A stretch of DNA of 64,000 nt from Pseudoalteromonas sp. (GCF_018402495.1 NZ_JAGYIU010000005.1:62001-126000); one strand, 5' to 3'; positions 24,999 through 38,752 are shown, counted from the stretch's first letter. A program made the numbers and translations. Notes: generated from the letters alone by a model not told the origin.

Positions 24999-25769
24999 AT
25001 GAACCAAACTGAACTGCTAGAAGAAACCCTTATTCTCGCCCGCAAAGCGGGAAGCGCGATTATGGGTATTTACCAAAAAGACTTTAACGTTGAGTACAAA
25101 GCCGATGAAAGCCCTGTAACCGACGCCGACTTAGCAGCTCATAAAATCATTAGTGCAGGACTAAAAGAGCTCACCCCCGATATTCCTGTATTGAGTGAAG
25201 AAAGTGCTGATATTGGTTGGGACGTACGCCAAACATGGAAAAGCTACTGGCTGGTTGACCCAATCGATGGCACCAAAGAATTTATAAAAAAGAACGGCGA
25301 GTTTACCGTTAATATTGCCTTAATCGAAAATGGCAAACCGGTTTTAGCCGTAGTTGATGCCCCTGCACTAGGTGTATCTTATTTAGCCGCCGAAGCCATT
25401 GGTGCTTTTAAAGATAAAGGCGATGAGCGCATCGAGCTTAAGGTTACCACTAAGCCTAACAAAGGCCTTATTCGTGTAGTCGGCAGCCGCTCGCACCCTT
25501 CCCCTGATTTAGCTGAATTTGTAAAACGCTTTGATGAGGTTGAAATGGTGTCAAAAGGCAGCTCACTGAAACTGTGTTTAGTCGCCGAAGGCAGCGCCGA
25601 CATTTACCCGCGCTTAGGCCCAACTTGTGAATGGGACACCGGCGCAGGCCATGCGATTGCAGAAATAGCCGGTGCAAAAGTGACAAAGCTTGATGGCAGC
25701 CCACTTATTTATAACACCAAAGATGCGTATTTAAATCCGTATTTTGTGGTATCGGCTTTAGAAGAATAA
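24999..25769 (+). CDS. cysQ: 3'(2'),5'-bisphosphate nucleotidase
   Basis: WLVDPIDGTKEFIKKNGEFTVNIALIENG, CEWDTGAGHAIAEIAGAKV, 256 aa. Confidence 0.97.
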   Translation: MNQTELLEETLILARKAGSAIMGIYQKDFNVEYKADESPVTDADLAAHKIISAGLKELTPDIPVLSEESADIGWDVRQTWKSYWLVDPIDGTKEFIKKNGEFTVNIALIENGKPVLAVVDAPALGVSYLAAEAIGAFKDKGDERIELKVTTKPNKGLIRVVGSRSHPSPDLAEFVKRFDEVEMVSKGSSLKLCLVAEGSADIYPRLGPTCEWDTGAGHAIAEIAGAKVTKLDGSPLIYNTKDAYLNPYFVVSALEE

Positions 25770-25782
25770 AAGCTGGTTTAGC

Positions 25783-25842
25783 GTAGGTTGGGTTGAGTAA
25801 AACGAAACCCAACAAATATCTATGGGCTGCGGGTTGCGGGCT
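25783..25842. repeat. Intergenic duplicated unit, copy 1 (palindromic GTAGGTTGGGT..ACCCAAC plus ctatgggctgcgggttgcgggctt)
   Basis: Near-identical to 25879-25940; the palindromic part also occurs at 62736-62766. Confidence 0.75.
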
Positions 25843-25878
25843 TAGAGTCGCGAGCAGTTCAATAACAATTTATACACC

Positions 25879-25940
25879 GTAGGCTGGGTAGAGCGAAGCG
25901 AAACCCAGCAAGTACCTATGGGCTGCTGGTTGCGGGCTTC
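25879..25940. repeat. Intergenic duplicated unit, copy 2
   Basis: gtaggctgggtagagcgaagcgaaacccagcaagtacctatgggctgctggttgcgggctt. Confidence 0.75.
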
Positions 25941-25984
25941 GAGCTTCGAGCTTCGAGCTTCGAGCTTCGAGCTTCGAGCTTCGA
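25936..25984. repeat. Heptanucleotide tandem repeat (GCTTCGA)x7
   Basis: Seven perfect consecutive copies of GCTTCGA. Confidence 0.97.
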
Positions 25985-26372
25985 CAGTAGTATGAATCGG
26001 CCACAGCAAATAAGGTAAAACCAATCTCACCACAGAGCACACCGAGGCGCTTCGCGCTACACAGAGGGTTTGAGCGATTGTTTTGCGTGTTGTAGCTCGG
26101 GTTTTATCCCGTCACATTTTTCAGGCTAAAGCCAAACCGAATAGTTAACTATCAGATTAAAGATAAACTACCTTCCCTCAGTAATCCCAATTTCTGCTTT
26201 ATAACAAAGTACGTATAAGTCCATTAAGCTAGGGAATCCTGGTGCATTATCTAGTTTTGAGTTTAGGGCGATAATCAAGAGAATGACCTGACCCAATTTA
26301 CTAATGACTGGCTATTATAAGTTTTTCTAAGTACTTGCCATTAATTGAACGCTTTTTAAAAGCGGGTAGCCC

Positions 26373-27203
26373 TTAACGATTTTGTTGGGCGATAAAAGCA
26401 AGCGAGTGTTGATTGAATAAATCTGGGCGTTCTACGTTACAAACATGGCCGCAATGGTGAATGGTTTGCAGTACGCTATTTTTATGGCGCTTAACCATTT
26501 CTTTAACCGGGCCAAGGAACATATGATCTTCTTTACCCATAATGTAAAGAATGGGTATATCAATGTCTTTTTCTTTGAAATATTGCATTAAAGGATTTAC
26601 GTCCATGGCTAATTTAAACCATTTTATAAACTCTTTTTGACACAAACGTTTTGCTTCGCGAACAAATAAAAGTCGAGATTCTTTATGGCGCTTTTTCGGC
26701 ATCATAATAAAAGCAAATAAACGATACAGCCACATGTAAGGCAAGAAGTGTTTAAAAGTATTGCCTAAATAAACTAATATATTACTACGAGCATTAAAGC
26801 GGGTCACCGCTCCACCTAGCACCATGCTAGAAACATATTGCGGGGCAATTTCAGCAATATTGCGAATAAGAATAGTGCCCAATGAAATACCAACAAAGTG
26901 TGCGCTGGTGATATTGTTATGATCTAACACATCGATAATGTCTTTAGAGACATTATTAAATGAATAGTTATTATCGACAAAGTTTTGTAATAGCTCATTA
27001 GATTTACCGTGACCACGAAGATCAAGCAACAACACATTATATTCTTTTTTATAAGCTTTAAGCTGACGAAACCAGATTGCCGAACTCCCCCCTGCGCCAT
27101 GAACAAATACTACCCATGTTTGACTGGTTTCATGCACAAAAATAGTATGGAAAAGAATGTCTTTGCTCATTGCAGTTAGCGGCCTATTTACTTCATTTGG
27201 CAT
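26373..27203 (-). CDS. Alpha/beta-fold hydrolase
   Basis: VFVHGAGGSSAIWFRQL, LDLRGHGKSN, nucleophile elbow GISLG, catalytic His region HHCGHVCNVERP. Confidence 0.9.
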   Translation of the reverse strand: MPNEVNRPLTAMSKDILFHTIFVHETSQTWVVFVHGAGGSSAIWFRQLKAYKKEYNVLLLDLRGHGKSNELLQNFVDNNYSFNNVSKDIIDVLDHNNITSAHFVGISLGTILIRNIAEIAPQYVSSMVLGGAVTRFNARSNILVYLGNTFKHFLPYMWLYRLFAFIMMPKKRHKESRLLFVREAKRLCQKEFIKWFKLAMDVNPLMQYFKEKDIDIPILYIMGKEDHMFLGPVKEMVKRHKNSVLQTIHHCGHVCNVERPDLFNQHSLAFIAQQNR

Positions 27204-27646
27204 ATTAAATTGTAGAAAGTATAACCGAGTTTAGAAAAAATCTCTTATGAAGTTCCGATTAATGGCTTCAATATTACAGGATAAAACTCGTTTTGAGTTG
27301 TTAGTTATCAATTAACTTGGCAAGAAAGTGGCCAAGTATTTTCAATTCTCATAAATACTCTTATCAATAATTCACTGAGTTAATGTATACCAAGTACACT
27401 TTGGCTTAAAAATAACGTTTCAGATTGTATGTCTCGCCTTTACCCCAATCATGATGATTAATCACGCATTTCGCGGCATATTCCTGCACTAATTGCGCAG
27501 CTTTTAAACACTGTTTCATATTCGTGACAGTCAGTAACTAATCCGCTACAACAAATTTATATCCAAGACATAAAAACACATGAAATGTGTGGTTAAAAAC
27601 TATATTCTTCGCCGCAATTATTATGATAAATAATGGATACACACAC

Positions 27647-28918
27647 ATGACAACATCTCAAGGTGCAACGCTTTCAAATGCACCAGCACAAGACGCACAC
27701 ACGTCTAAATCAAAATGGAACCTGCATGATACGCAGTGGACACTCAGTCTTTTTGGCACCGCAGTAGGTGCGGGTATTTTATTTTTACCGATTAACATTG
27801 GTATTGGTGGTTTTTGGCCGTTGATTATTATGGCGTGTTTAGCCTTTCCGATGACCTTTTTAGCGCACCGTGGCTTGGCGCGGTTTGTATTATCGTCGAA
27901 AAATAAAGAGGCTGATTTTACCGATGTGGTAGAAGAGCACTTTGGCGTAAACGCGGGTCGACTGATCTCTTTGTTATACTTTTTATCAATTTTTCCTATT
28001 TTGCTTATTTATGGTGTGGGTTTAACCAACACGGTAGACAGCTTTATGGTCAATCAGCTAGGGATGGAGTCGCCGTCACGCGTTGCCTTATCGGGTATCT
28101 TAGTTGCGCTGATGATTGGCTTGATGATGGGCGGTGAACGTTTAATGCTGCGCGCCTTTGCTATTTTAGTGTATCCGTTAGTGGGTATATTATTCTTTTT
28201 ATCGCTGTATTTAATCCCAAGCTGGCAAATGCCGGATACAAGCTTGCCTGAGCTAGGCAGCTTTAGTAAAACACTTTGGTTATCAATTCCTATTATTGTA
28301 TTTTCGTTTAGTCATGCAGCGGCTATTTCAAGCTTTGTTAATAAACAACGCAGCCACTACGGTGAACTAGCAACGTCTAAGTCAGAAGCGATTCTAAAAC
28401 GTACCAGCTTATTACTGATCACCTTTGTTTTGTTATTTGTATTCTCATGTGTGCTATCACTTACCGGTGAACAAATGGCAGAAGCTAAAGCGGCAAACGT
28501 TTCTGTTTTGTCTTACTTAGCTAATATTACAGAAAACTCATTCATTGCAACGCTGGGACCTTTGGTTGCCTTTATTGCTATTATGTCGTCGTTTTTAGGT
28601 CACTTTTTAGGGGCGCGCGAAAGCTTTACTGGGTTAGTAACTAAACACTCAAGCATGAGCCCTAAAGTGGCTGACAAAGTGGGTGCGGTACTGATGTTTT
28701 TGGCTATTTGGTTCTGCGCGGTTAAAAACCCAAGCATACTAGATATGATGGACCAGTTATCGGGCCCAATCATTGCGATGATTTTATTCATTATGCCAAT
28801 GATTGCGGTTTACAAAGTACCTAGCTTACAAAAATACCGTAACCGTTTAAGTACCTTATTTGTACTGGCGGTCGGTTCGTTAGCCGTGTGTGCGTTACTG
28901 TACAGCATGCTTAGCTAA
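27647..28918 (+). CDS. HAAAP-type amino acid permease (serine/aromatic transporter-like)
   Basis: WTLSLFGTAVGAGILFLPINIGIGGFWPL... polytopic. ORF is open from 27587, but MTTSQGATLSN is the likelier start. Confidence 0.88.
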   Translation: MTTSQGATLSNAPAQDAHTSKSKWNLHDTQWTLSLFGTAVGAGILFLPINIGIGGFWPLIIMACLAFPMTFLAHRGLARFVLSSKNKEADFTDVVEEHFGVNAGRLISLLYFLSIFPILLIYGVGLTNTVDSFMVNQLGMESPSRVALSGILVALMIGLMMGGERLMLRAFAILVYPLVGILFFLSLYLIPSWQMPDTSLPELGSFSKTLWLSIPIIVFSFSHAAAISSFVNKQRSHYGELATSKSEAILKRTSLLLITFVLLFVFSCVLSLTGEQMAEAKAANVSVLSYLANITENSFIATLGPLVAFIAIMSSFLGHFLGARESFTGLVTKHSSMSPKVADKVGAVLMFLAIWFCAVKNPSILDMMDQLSGPIIAMILFIMPMIAVYKVPSLQKYRNRLSTLFVLAVGSLAVCALLYSMLS

Positions 28919-28933
28919 GTCGTATTGAGTAAA

Positions 28934-28964
28934 CAAGCCCAGCGTACTTTGCTGGGCTTTTTTG
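28934..28964 (+). terminator. Rho-independent terminator downstream of the amino acid permease
   Basis: aagcccagcgtactttgctgggctttttt. Confidence 0.85.
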
Positions 28965-29049
28965 TGTCTGCAGTTTATCGCAAATGATTTTTTTTATCGT
29001 ATTGCTTGTGAGATGTTAGCTTATATATTCGCCTAAAAATAAGCCAACT

Positions 29050-30387
29050 ATGCAAAATAATAAATGCGTTTTTTTATTAGCCTTTATACTCATACTTCTT
29101 AGCCCTGTAATTAAAGCCGCTGAGCCTCCGACTATTTTATCAATGAAAGACAGGGCCGCGTTTATCGATAGCATTACCGAAAAACGCATCAATACGTTAT
29201 TACCCGCATTAATGCAGCAACACAATATAGATATGTGGCTAATGATAAGCCGCGAATATAATGAAGATCCGATATTAAAAACCATGCTACCAGCTACATG
29301 GTTATCGGCAAGGCGCACCACTATTTTAGTGTTAGCACGCAATGCCTCAGGGGCTGTGGATGCTTTTGCTATTGCGCCTTATAAAATAGGGAATGTGTTT
29401 AAAAAGGCATGGGATAAGCAAGCCCAGCCCAATCAGTGGCTTGCTCTTAATGAGCTTATTGAGCAATACCAACCGCGAAATATTGCTCTCAATACATCTA
29501 CAGACTGGGCACACGCTGATGGCTTAGTGCTGGGCGATTACACCACTTTAATGGCTAACTTTCCTGCTGCATATAAAAATAAAATAATCTCAGCCGAGCC
29601 GTTGGCTGTTGCATGGTTAGAACAGCGCATTCCAGAAGAAGTAGACATGTATAAGCATATTGTATCGATTGCTCATCATATTATTGCTGAGGGATTCTCC
29701 AGTAATACCATTACGGTTGGAGAGACAACCAGCGACGATTTAGTGTGGTGGTTTAGAGAGCGCGTGAGGGAGCTTAAACTGCAAACGTGGTTTCACCCAA
29801 GTATTGCAATACAACGCGCCGACAGTAAATCGTTCGATCACGAAGACAGTTTTACCAATGGCTATGCCGACAATGTTATTCAAGCTGGCGATTTACTGCA
29901 TGTCGATTTTGGTATTACGTATTTACGCCTAAATACCGACACTCAACAACACGCGTATGTTTTAAAACCAGACGAGAAAAAAGCCCCCGATTACCTTGTT
30001 GAGGCGTTAAAAAAGGGTAATAAGCTACAAGACATTTTTACGGCTGAATTTACAGCTGGGAAAACGGGTAATCAGGTATTAAAAGCCGCCCGCGAAAAAG
30101 CCATTGCACAGGGGTTAAAGCCCACTATTTATACTCACCCGCTTGGCTATCATGGCCATGCAGCTGGCACGACATTAGGCATGTGGGATTCACAGCAAGG
30201 TGTGCCGGGTGATGGCGATTACCCACTGCATTTAAATACCGCCTATTCTATTGAGCTTAACAATGCGGTGTTTATAAAGCCGTGGAATAAAGAAATAAGA
30301 ATAATGCTAGAAGAAGACGCCCTGTTTGATAAAACCGGTGTGTGGTATCTAAATGGCCGACAAACCGAGTTATTACTGGTTAAGTAG
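29050..30387 (+). CDS. Secreted M24-family (Xaa-Pro aminopeptidase-like) metallopeptidase
   Basis: Signal peptide; HVDFGITYLRLNTDTQQHAYVL, THPLGYHGHAAGTTLG, YSIELNN, 445 aa. Confidence 0.88.
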   Translation: MQNNKCVFLLAFILILLSPVIKAAEPPTILSMKDRAAFIDSITEKRINTLLPALMQQHNIDMWLMISREYNEDPILKTMLPATWLSARRTTILVLARNASGAVDAFAIAPYKIGNVFKKAWDKQAQPNQWLALNELIEQYQPRNIALNTSTDWAHADGLVLGDYTTLMANFPAAYKNKIISAEPLAVAWLEQRIPEEVDMYKHIVSIAHHIIAEGFSSNTITVGETTSDDLVWWFRERVRELKLQTWFHPSIAIQRADSKSFDHEDSFTNGYADNVIQAGDLLHVDFGITYLRLNTDTQQHAYVLKPDEKKAPDYLVEALKKGNKLQDIFTAEFTAGKTGNQVLKAAREKAIAQGLKPTIYTHPLGYHGHAAGTTLGMWDSQQGVPGDGDYPLHLNTAYSIELNNAVFIKPWNKEIRIMLEEDALFDKTGVWYLNGRQTELLLVK

Positions 30388-30405
30388 CATGAAAAACACA
30401 TACAA

Positions 30406-30436
30406 AAATGGCGCTCAGTGAGCGCCATTTTTATTT
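30406..30436. terminator. Bidirectional terminator between the M24 peptidase gene and speD
   Basis: aaaaatggcgctcagtgagcgccattttta between convergent genes. Confidence 0.85.
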
Positions 30437-30448
30437 AATGCGTTGCTA

Positions 30449-31261
30449 TTATTCTGTATCTGGCAGATTACGACCATAGAATATTTCTTGCATTTCACGT
30501 GTTAGTTTTGAGCGAATCTCTTCTTCTTCGTCATCTGACAAATCATCAGTAGATAAACCAAATAAATACGTATTTAAGTCGGTTTCTTTTAACATCATTT
30601 TGGTATGGAACAGGTTTTCTTGATACACGTTCACGTCCATCATTTGGTACGCTTCTTTAGTATCTTCTGTCATGAAGTTTTGAATCGAGTTAATTGCATG
30701 GTCAATGTAATGTTTAACGCCGTTAATATCGCGGGTAAAGCCACGTACACGGTAGTCAATTGTAACCACATCAGACTCAAGGCTATGGATTAAGAAGTTT
30801 AACGCTTTAAGTGGCGAAATAATGCCACAGGTTGATACTTCAATATCAGCACGGAAAGTACAAATACCATCATCAGGGTGTGCTTCAGGGTACGTGTGAA
30901 CACAAATGTGGCTTTTATCAAGGTGTGCAACCACTGAGTCAGGTAACGGCCCTGGTGCTTCGTCAGCATCATAATTTTGCTGCTCTTCTACCGGCTCTTC
31001 TGAAACTAAAATAGTTACACTGGCACCTTGTGGCTCATAATCTTGACGTGCAACATTTAATATATTGGCACCAATAATATCAACCACATCACCTAAAATG
31101 TCGGTTAGTCTATCTGCACTATACTGCTCATCGATATATTCTATATATTCTTTACGTTGTTGCTCTGTTTTTGCATAGCAAATATCGTAAATACTAAAGC
31201 TTAGGCTTTTAGTTAAATTATTAAAGCCATGAAGTTTAAGTTTATCGAAGGGTTTGTTCAT
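30449..31261 (-). CDS. speD: S-adenosylmethionine decarboxylase proenzyme (long form)
   Basis: [65 protein letters not shown]; start chosen at [19 protein letters not shown]. Confidence 0.96.
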   Translation of the reverse strand: MNKPFDKLKLHGFNNLTKSLSFSIYDICYAKTEQQRKEYIEYIDEQYSADRLTDILGDVVDIIGANILNVARQDYEPQGASVTILVSEEPVEEQQNYDADEAPGPLPDSVVAHLDKSHICVHTYPEAHPDDGICTFRADIEVSTCGIISPLKALNFLIHSLESDVVTIDYRVRGFTRDINGVKHYIDHAINSIQNFMTEDTKEAYQMMDVNVYQENLFHTKMMLKETDLNTYLFGLSTDDLSDDEEEEIRSKLTREMQEIFYGRNLPDTE

Positions 31262-31348
31262 ATAAACCAACCTATAAATTAGTGAAATCTGCACCTGCAG
31301 AATGAAAAGTTCGCGGATTTTATACGAATTTTACTCACGGAAAAAGCG

Positions 31349-31762
31349 TTATTTTCCCTGATCTTGAACAACTTCATGGCTGTGGGTAATTTCTACTGTT
31401 TTATCAAGCATTAATGCAACTGAACAATACTTTTCTGCAGAAAGCGAAACCGCTCGCTCTAGGTGTTTTTCAGACACATTGTTACCGGTTACAACAAAGT
31501 GTAAATTAATTTTTGTGAACACGCGCGGGGCTGTTTCTGCTCGTTCAGCGGTTAACTGCACATCTACTGATGAGAACTCTTGCTTAGTTTTTTTTAAAAT
31601 ACTCACCACATCAACCGATGAACAACCACCGAGAGACATCAACACCATTTCCATTGGGCTAGGTGCGGCTCCGTCACTGCCCGCATCAAACACGACATTA
31701 TGATTACTGTTAGAGCGACCGATGTAAGTATTACCTTCAACCCATTTTACATTTGCTTGCAT
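31349..31762 (-). CDS. OsmC family protein (YhfA-like)
   Basis: SPMEMVLMSLGGCSSVDVVSILKKTKQEFSSVDVQLTAERAE, 137 aa. Confidence 0.9.
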   Translation of the reverse strand: MQANVKWVEGNTYIGRSNSNHNVVFDAGSDGAAPSPMEMVLMSLGGCSSVDVVSILKKTKQEFSSVDVQLTAERAETAPRVFTKINLHFVVTGNNVSEKHLERAVSLSAEKYCSVALMLDKTVEITHSHEVVQDQGK

Positions 31763-31857
31763 TGTTTTATCTCAATAATTTATATTCATTACACGCAGAC
31801 ACTCGCGCGCATTTAAAATTAAATAGCGAATAAAGCGTGGTTTTAAAGGGGGAAATA

Positions 31858-32196
31858 TTAACTAATAGCGTTATCAAATAAGTTTTTGACTAGCCCTGCA
31901 AACTCATCAATAAAAGCATGCTGTTCGACTGTGACGGTGTGAGAAGTCACACTGCTGAGTACTTCTTGTAAGTCGTAAACAATGCCATCAACTTCGCGTA
32001 CAATTTGACTACGCTGCTCTGTAGATAGATCGGGGTGTTGTTGACAAATGCGTATGACATTTTCGGCAATTACATCTTCAATTAACTCAATAACCGTTGG
32101 TGCACCTGGCTTTATTTCACCTGGTTTTTCAAACAACGCTAAGTTCTGAGTTAGGTACATTATTAAGTCATCGTACCCTTGCCTGTTTAAAACCAT
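31858..32196 (-). CDS. Conserved hypothetical protein (DUF3802-like)
   Basis: 112 aa acidic ORF, recalled resemblance to DUF3802; co-oriented with neighbours. Confidence 0.65.
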   Translation of the reverse strand: MVLNRQGYDDLIMYLTQNLALFEKPGEIKPGAPTVIELIEDVIAENVIRICQQHPDLSTEQRSQIVREVDGIVYDLQEVLSSVTSHTVTVEQHAFIDEFAGLVKNLFDNAIS

Positions 32197-32277
32197 TGTC
32201 TACTTACCTCAAAAATACTGGTTGTTTAATTTAAGCAGAAAGCACTGATAATTGCTAGCTTTGTGAGATTGCAGTAC

Positions 32278-32305
32278 AAAAAAAGCAGCCGAAGCTGCTT
32301 TTTTA
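32278..32305 (-). terminator. Terminator downstream of astD
   Basis: aaaaaaagcagccgaagctgctttttt. Confidence 0.8.
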
Positions 32306-32332
32306 GTGATTTATTACTAGTTTAAAAATCGG

Positions 32333-33817
<1,485 letters not shown>

Positions 33818-34834
33818 TTAAATTGGGGTAGCAGTAACAAAATCGCCCGATTTCAAATGTAATGCATCAGCAAGTTCTTGCGTAAGCACTAGGCTGTTTG
33901 AGCGCTCGTCAAATGCCATTGGCGTTACTGTTGCTCTAAAGTCTTCAAGTTTGTCATTGGCTAGCAACACCATGGTATCGCCTGTCATTTCGCCAATTTC
34001 AACGCTAAAGTTTTGCGCATTACGAATTGTCGCAATGTTATCTACTTTTGCTTCAACCGTTGGGCCTGCATCAAAAATGTCAACGTAACCATTAAAAGTA
34101 AAACCTTCACTTTTTAATAGTTGAATTGCAGGGCGCGTATTGTCATGCACTTGACCTATTACCGCTTGCGCATCTTTACTCAATAAGTTGACATAAATTG
34201 GATATTTAGGCATAAGCTCAGCAATAAATACTTTTTGACCTATTCCCGTCAGATAATCTGCCGTTGGGAAGTCCATTGAGAAAAAGTGCTCTTCAAGCCA
34301 CTGCCAAAACGGGCTACTGCCGTTTTCGTCAGATACGCCGCGCATTTCTGCAATAACGGTTTGTGCAAAGCGTTGTTGGTGCTGTTTTATAAACATAAAA
34401 CGTGCTTTTGAAAGCAGCTTACCGTTACAATTTTTACGATAGCCGTCTTTTAAAAACAGTGTGCACAGCTCTGTCGCCCCAGTGTAGTCGTTACAAAGGG
34501 TGAGAATATCTACCGCTTTATATACATCTAGCGTGCGCGAAGAGTGAATCACTTTACTCAAATGATAATGATAAAATGCGTCATCTAAGCCAACTGCGGC
34601 TTCAATACCTGAAGTACCGACTACTTCACCAGTTTCAGTGTCTTCAAGTACAAACAAGTACCCTTCATCACCTGGTTGTGACGTGGTTTTTGTAAATGAG
34701 CTAACTGAATGCGCAATCTTCTTCTGTAATAACGCTTCATTATTAGGCAAAGAAGTAAAGCCATGTCCCGACTCGTCGGCGATGGTTACTAACGCTGCAT
34801 AATCACTTTTTTGGATTGGGCGAAGGATCATCAT
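33818..34834 (-). CDS. astA: Arginine N-succinyltransferase
   Basis: MMILRPIQKSDYAALVTIADESGHGFTSLP..., 338 aa. Confidence 0.96.
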   Translation of the reverse strand: MMILRPIQKSDYAALVTIADESGHGFTSLPNNEALLQKKIAHSVSSFTKTTSQPGDEGYLFVLEDTETGEVVGTSGIEAAVGLDDAFYHYHLSKVIHSSRTLDVYKAVDILTLCNDYTGATELCTLFLKDGYRKNCNGKLLSKARFMFIKQHQQRFAQTVIAEMRGVSDENGSSPFWQWLEEHFFSMDFPTADYLTGIGQKVFIAELMPKYPIYVNLLSKDAQAVIGQVHDNTRPAIQLLKSEGFTFNGYVDIFDAGPTVEAKVDNIATIRNAQNFSVEIGEMTGDTMVLLANDKLEDFRATVTPMAFDERSNSLVLTQELADALHLKSGDFVTATPI

Positions 34835-34918
34835 GAATCCGCTTACTCCCTTATATATAACGGTAAATAGGAACTGCAGGGCAAACGTAGTTTGCCCCTA
34901 AAGAAGTTGAATTAGCAA

Positions 34919-36148
<1,230 letters not shown>

Positions 36149-36494
36149 TCACAAAGCAGTAGAATAGGGGTGTGATTATTGTTAATAACCAAATGTGCCG
36201 GCAAAAATTAATAGCTGTATATTTGCCTGAAACTACGTTGTGGTTCAATTTTCAGGCGCTCATTATTTCAGAAATTTAGGGGGATGTCTCTTCAAAAACT
36301 TTCATGTACCCCTTTAAAATAAAGGGCTTAAGATATTATTTCATAGATAGTGAATAACTATTTGAGAGCTAATTTTGATGTGTATTTACCTTAGTGAGCG
36401 CCTCTACAACGAAAAAAGCATGGCACTTATAAACCAACGGCACATGAATAAGTAGAATTAAAGTGAATGAATAGTCGCAAAAAAATTAACAAAT

Positions 36495-37655
36495 TTAATC
36501 AATTTGCAGTGCTAAATTAGTAAAACTACCTGTTTTTAGGGTGTCTAACTCTTTTTTAGTGAACTGATAATAGCTAAACCAGCTTTGTAATTCATCGTCT
36601 TCAATTAGCTGGTGCTCTTTTAAATTTAAGTATTGGGAATAGCAGCGAGCTTTGCGAACAACCTCTGCTAATGGCAATAAAGTATCGCCCTTTTCAACCC
36701 CATTGACTAATTGCTGCATAGCACTGTTAAGAGGCAAATATTTAAACGCCATTGTTTCAATGACCTTAGCACTGACAACTAATGACTTTTCGCTGAGCAG
36801 TGTCGTTAGAAATAACGGATCTGGTTTTAACTCTAATAACGCGGTGTGCAGGTTTTTATCACCTTCTTCACGAACACGCAGTACTTTGCGCTGCCATACC
36901 TGGTCGAACACTTTTAAGTATAAGCGCACTAAAGCAATTTGCCCCACATTAAGTAACATACCCAATGTAAACGCATGCATTGGGTTTACCCCGTTAAGCT
37001 GCGCAAGCATTTGCGCAGCAATAGCACACGACATGGTATTGTCTTTTAACCTGCGCTTTAACAATGGAAATGGTTCCGTACTATATGGCATCCAGTGACG
37101 CACAGCAAAAGTTGGCACCACCAGCTGTAAATTATTTAAGCCTACATAACGCAATGCTAAAGCAGGTGTATCTACTTTTACTGATGTAGTTTTACTGCGC
37201 TTGTTACGATAAAAGGGCAAATTTACCAAAGTAACTAGATCGCTTGCGAGCCAACTTAAATCATTAATTAGTGGCTCTAGTCGCCCTACCGAGGCGGCAC
37301 GCGTAGCCAGTATATCGAGTATGGCGCACACGTTATCCTCTATGCCAATGGTGTCTTTAATTACAGCGTCCATGTCTTCAAGACGTTTTACAATCACACT
37401 TTCAATGACAGTATGTAATTTTTTACTTGCTTGTACCTGTAACTTTTGATGTGAAGAGCTTTTTTGTTGGCGCTTTTGCTGTGCAGTCGCTTCTACTTCT
37501 AATAAAGTGCGCTTTTTTATTGGTTTGCCATCGTTAAAATCTAAGGTATGAATAAAGCCGATTTGCTGACTGGCAAAGCTATGACCCAGTAACAAGTCAT
37601 GTGCTCGCTGGTTTAGCATGTTATTTATACGTTGTTGTTGCAATATATCAGTCAT
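36495..37655 (-). CDS. HDOD-domain protein
   Basis: LPSNS/HDOD-like helical region ...AFTLGMLLNVGQIALVRLYLKVF..., 386 aa. Confidence 0.7.
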   Translation of the reverse strand: MTDILQQQRINNMLNQRAHDLLLGHSFASQQIGFIHTLDFNDGKPIKKRTLLEVEATAQQKRQQKSSSHQKLQVQASKKLHTVIESVIVKRLEDMDAVIKDTIGIEDNVCAILDILATRAASVGRLEPLINDLSWLASDLVTLVNLPFYRNKRSKTTSVKVDTPALALRYVGLNNLQLVVPTFAVRHWMPYSTEPFPLLKRRLKDNTMSCAIAAQMLAQLNGVNPMHAFTLGMLLNVGQIALVRLYLKVFDQVWQRKVLRVREEGDKNLHTALLELKPDPLFLTTLLSEKSLVVSAKVIETMAFKYLPLNSAMQQLVNGVEKGDTLLPLAEVVRKARCYSQYLNLKEHQLIEDDELQSWFSYYQFTKKELDTLKTGSFTNLALQID

Positions 37656-37693
37656 AAACTCTATCTAAAGGCAAAAAAGTAAATAGCTTGCAG

Positions 37694-38275
37694 CTAAAAA
37701 CGCGTTAAAAAGTTATCAAGTAAAGCTAAGCCCTGCTCGGTCAAAATCGCTTCAGGGTGAAATTGCACACCCTCAAGTGCGAGCTCGTTATGTAATAATC
37801 CCATAATTTCATCACGCTGCCCAGCGATGCTTTGAGTCCATGCTGTTACTTCTAACTCCTTTGGCAATGAGTGTGCTTCAACAATTAAAGAATGGTAGCG
37901 GCACACCGTAAGTGGGTTAGGTAAACCTTTAAACATGCCTTGGTGCTGATGATAAATAGGCGATGTTTTTCCATGCATAACCTGTTTAGCGCGCACTACC
38001 TTACCACCTAGCACTTGAGCAATGGTTTGGTGCCCCAAACAAATACCTAATATAGGATAAATTCCTTTAAATTGCTCTACTACAGATAACGAAATCCCTG
38101 CTTGAGTAGGGTTTTTAGGCCCTGGAGAAATCACAATATGATCAGGATTTAACTGTTTGATCTCACTCAGTGTTATTTGGTCGTTACGCTTAACCAGCAC
38201 CTCTTGATCTAAGCGCTGAAAATACTGTACCAAGTTATAGGTGAACGAGTCGTAGTTATCGATCATTAAAAGCAT
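37694..38275 (-). CDS. pabA: Aminodeoxychorismate/anthranilate synthase glutamine amidotransferase subunit
   Basis: [52 protein letters not shown]. Confidence 0.93.
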   Translation of the reverse strand: MLLMIDNYDSFTYNLVQYFQRLDQEVLVKRNDQITLSEIKQLNPDHIVISPGPKNPTQAGISLSVVEQFKGIYPILGICLGHQTIAQVLGGKVVRAKQVMHGKTSPIYHQHQGMFKGLPNPLTVCRYHSLIVEAHSLPKELEVTAWTQSIAGQRDEIMGLLHNELALEGVQFHPEAILTEQGLALLDNFLTRF

Positions 38276-38506
38276 GTAATAAAGTACTCAAAGTAATTAG
38301 GGCCTGTCGCAGGCATATTCTAACTGAAGCCTTTGCAGGTGTCAGTGTTTTGCAGCCCAGCAAACATAAATAGACACACTAACAACCAACAACGGTTGAT
38401 TTATTTTAGATCAGCCCAAGCTCTGTTGTATGGGGACACCCCAAGTCACTGATCATTTTTATAAAACGTGACGTGCATTATGCAACAGCCATTTAAGGAG
38501 TAACCT

Positions 38507-38752
38507 ATGTTAGGCGAAGACCATTCATTAACTAAAGACTTTCCTGATTACACGCAAACTATTGCAACACTCAGTGCAAACGATGAAAACTTTGCAACCA
38601 AAGCAAAACAATACAATGAAATCGATAAAGAAATTCGAGTGCTTGAGCTACAAGACTCACCCATAGATGACGAAGCCATGCAGCAGTTAAAACACGACAG
38701 AATGGTATTAAAAGACTGGTTACATCAGCAATTAACAGATGCTCATGACTAA
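38507..38752 (+). CDS. YdcH/DUF465-family small protein
   Basis: 81 aa; MLGEDHSLTKDFPDYTQTIATLSANDENFATKAKQYNEIDKEIRVLE. Confidence 0.85.
   Translation: MLGEDHSLTKDFPDYTQTIATLSANDENFATKAKQYNEIDKEIRVLELQDSPIDDEAMQQLKHDRMVLKDWLHQQLTDAHD

Noticed and set aside
25936-25984. Possible CRISPR-like array
   Set aside because: Units are 7 bp without spacers; no cas genes in the window. It is a simple tandem repeat.
25842-26042. Minus-strand ORF encoding (SSKLEAR)n repeats
   Set aside because: It is an artefact of the GCTTCGA heptamer array, with no plausible protein outside the repeat.
26270-26320. 'aatgacctgacccaattt' as the end of a RAYT/IS200-type element
   Set aside because: Only a short resemblance to a motif I associate with such elements; no transposase or second end seen.
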